Assembly: GCF_022829585.1 (NCBI RefSeq)
Contig: NZ_JAKSYC010000343.1
Coordinates: forward strand, 1 to 64,000
DNA from: Methylobacterium sp. J-026
GTDB lineage: Bacteria > Pseudomonadota > Alphaproteobacteria > Rhizobiales > Beijerinckiaceae
Direction of reading: 5' to 3'
Length of the DNA: 64,000 nucleotides
This document shows, one piece after another, positions 62,771 through 64,000 of the stretch. Positions within the stretch are counted from its first letter, which is position 1, and each line of letters opens with the position of its first letter. The translations under genes and the position numbers were made by a program. The notes below the pieces were generated by a model, which did no database searches, was not told the DNA's origin, and saw only the letters and a list, made by a program, of their open reading frames with translations.

Positions 62771-63799
62771 CTACAGGCTGACGAGGATCTTGCCGAAGAC
62801 GCGGCGCGATTCGAGGCGCTCCAGACCCTGCGCGAAATCCGCGAGGGGATAGACGGTGTCCACGACCGGCCGGATGCCGGCTTCCATCTTATCGAGGGAC
62901 TGGCGGATATTCGCCAGCGCGCAACCGAACGAGCCGGTGATCCGATATTGCTGCTGGAAGAGCTGCATCAGGTTCATCGTCGCCGAGACGCCCGAGGTCG
63001 ACCCGCAGGTCACCAGACGCCCGCCGCGCTTGAGGCACAGCAGCGAGCCGTTCCACGTGTCGGCGCCGACATGCTCGAACACCACGTCGACGCCCTTGCG
63101 CTTGGTCAGACGCCGGACCTCGCCCTCGAAGCGCTCGGTTCTGTAGTTGATGACGTGATCGGCGCCGAGCTCCGCGGCTTTGCGGCCCTTCTCGTCATCG
63201 CCGACCGTCGTGTAGACGGTGCAGCCGATGGCCTTGGCCATGCGGATCGCCCCGGTGCCGATCCCCGAGCCGCCGGCATGCACCAGCACGCTCTCGCCGG
63301 GTTCCAGCCTGGCGTTGTCGAACAGCATGTGCTGGACGGTCCCGAAGGCGATACCCGCGCAGGCGGCATCAGTGTCGCTGACGCCCTCCGGCACCCGCAC
63401 GACGAGGCGCGCCGGCAGGGTCACCAACTCCCGAGCGAACCCGTCGCGGTGGAACCCCATCACGCCGGAGACATCCTCGCAGAGGTTGTCCCGGCCCTCG
63501 CGGCAGGCCCGGCACTGCCCGCAGGTCATCGCCCCATAGGGCACGACCGGGTCGCCGGCCGCGAGGCCTGTGACGCCCTCCCCCACCGATTCGATGACGC
63601 CCGACGCTTCCGCGCCGACGACGAGGGGCAGCTTGCGCTTGGCGAAGGCCATCCCGCGAAAACCCCAGACATCGATGAAGTTGAGCCCGACGGCACGGAT
63701 GCGGATCCGCACCTCGCCCGGACCGGGGGCGGGCGGCGCCGCGATCTCGGTCAGGCGCAGGTCGCGGTCGCCAAAGAGCTGGAGGGCTTGCATGATCAT
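62771..63799 (-). CDS. Zinc-binding dehydrogenase of the acpXL lipid A cluster (AdhXL-like)
   Basis: A 342-residue medium-chain dehydrogenase/quinone-reductase-family protein. The zinc-type lobe contains CGQCRACREGRDNLCEDV with structural-zinc cysteines; the Rossmann fold shows VLVHAGGSGIGTGAIRMAKAIG and GGRLVTCGSTSG. In Rhizobiales a gene of this type lies between fabF genes and lpxXL in the cluster that makes 27-OH-C28 fatty acid for lipid A. It lies 122 bases upstream of the acyltransferase gene. The role in long-chain acyl synthesis is inferred from context. Confidence 0.85.
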   Translation of the reverse strand: MIMQALQLFGDRDLRLTEIAAPPAPGPGEVRIRIRAVGLNFIDVWGFRGMAFAKRKLPLVVGAEASGVIESVGEGVTGLAAGDPVVPYGAMTCGQCRACREGRDNLCEDVSGVMGFHRDGFARELVTLPARLVVRVPEGVSDTDAACAGIAFGTVQHMLFDNARLEPGESVLVHAGGSGIGTGAIRMAKAIGCTVYTTVGDDEKGRKAAELGADHVINYRTERFEGEVRRLTKRKGVDVVFEHVGADTWNGSLLCLKRGGRLVTCGSTSGVSATMNLMQLFQQQYRITGSFGCALANIRQSLDKMEAGIRPVVDTVYPLADFAQGLERLESRRVFGKILVSL

Positions 63800-63851
63800 C
63801 GTCTTTTTGTAGTCGGCGCCGTACCGTCATCGGTCAGGGCCCAGTGCCGCA

Positions 63852-64000
63852 TCAAGCGTGTAGGATCGCTGCGAAATGGGCCGCCAGTCGTGTGCGATCC
63901 GCCAGGCCCAGATGTCCGATCCGGCGACCGATCTGACCATTCGGCAGCGTGAACACTTTACAGCGGACCACCGAGGGGTGCCGGAGGCCGGCCGCGGCGA
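63852..64000 (-). CDS. MazF/PemK-like toxin, C-terminal part (5' end outside window)
   Basis: The minus-strand frame entering from the right edge encodes 48 residues to a TGA at 63854-63852. LRHPSVVRCKVFTLPNGQIG followed by RRIGHLGLADRTRLAAHFAA matches the last part of MazF/PemK RNase toxins (PSVVRCD-x-L-x-TLP, GRRIG-x-L). The catalytic N-terminal segment and any antitoxin gene lie outside. It is co-directional with the AdhXL-like gene and ends 52 bases before it. Confidence 0.7.
   Translation of the reverse strand, partial: AAAGLRHPSVVRCKVFTLPNGQIGRRIGHLGLADRTRLAAHFAAILHA

Overview
The window reads as chromosomal DNA of a high-GC alphaproteobacterium, most likely a Methylobacterium or Methylorubrum-type facultative methylotroph. 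Three things point there. A lanthanide-uptake (lut-type) gene cluster sits beside tetrahydromethanopterin (H4MPT) cofactor genes, as in the C1 gene island of M. extorquens. There is an AerR/PpaA-type light/redox regulator of photosynthesis genes. A lipid A very-long-chain acyl gene pair lies at the right end, as in Rhizobiales. Nearly all genes use GC-rich codons; the one clear exception is a two-gene insert at about 36.6-37.4 kb. I saw no rRNA, tRNA, CRISPR array or intact insertion sequence.

Layout. 0-7 kb: an unidentified gene cut by the edge with a strong promoter overlapped by PpsR-like half-sites, an AerR-like protein, a membrane-tethered hydrolase and a multi-PAS hybrid histidine kinase. 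7-17.5 kb: gyrB, an aldo/keto reductase with a metallo-beta-lactamase-fold hydrolase, a class A penicillin-binding protein and several small secreted or hypothetical proteins. 17.5-29 kb: a loose exopolysaccharide region (Wza-like export protein, Wzc-like chain-length protein with a degenerate kinase domain, GNAT/CelD-type protein, polysaccharide deacetylase, GT4 glycosyltransferase, WcaJ-type sugar-phosphate transferase), interrupted by heme A synthase and a HlyIII protein. Several genes here end in clear hairpins.

29-38.8 kb: an eight-gene lut-like cluster on the minus strand: substrate-binding protein, beta-propeller, cupredoxin-like protein, small two-cysteine protein, ABC ATPase, ABC-2 permease, exported protein and TonB receptor. 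A foreign-looking PIN-domain gene and its overlapping partner split the first gene from the rest. No lanmodulin EF-hand gene lies next to the TonB receptor. That place holds a two-cysteine helical protein that looks like a relative of the small LutD-position protein. 39-44.6 kb: DUF2380 protein, then MfnB, an amino-acid-kinase-family protein, a DHPS-like protein and DUF447, largely overlapping and so probably one operon for H4MPT synthesis, followed by an SRPBCC/beta-propeller pair.

45-64 kb is mostly housekeeping and accessory: a hydrolase-fold protein lacking its nucleophile, a stand-alone receiver, a dienelactone hydrolase, DUF192 plus a double cold-shock protein, efp with its modification enzymes epmA and epmB, a sugar-acid module (GarD/UxaA-type dehydratase, MFS carrier, Ldh-type dehydrogenase), DUF1194 and DUF1223 proteins, and an LpxXL/AdhXL-type lipid A pair. 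The C-terminus of a MazF/PemK-like toxin is cut by the right edge.
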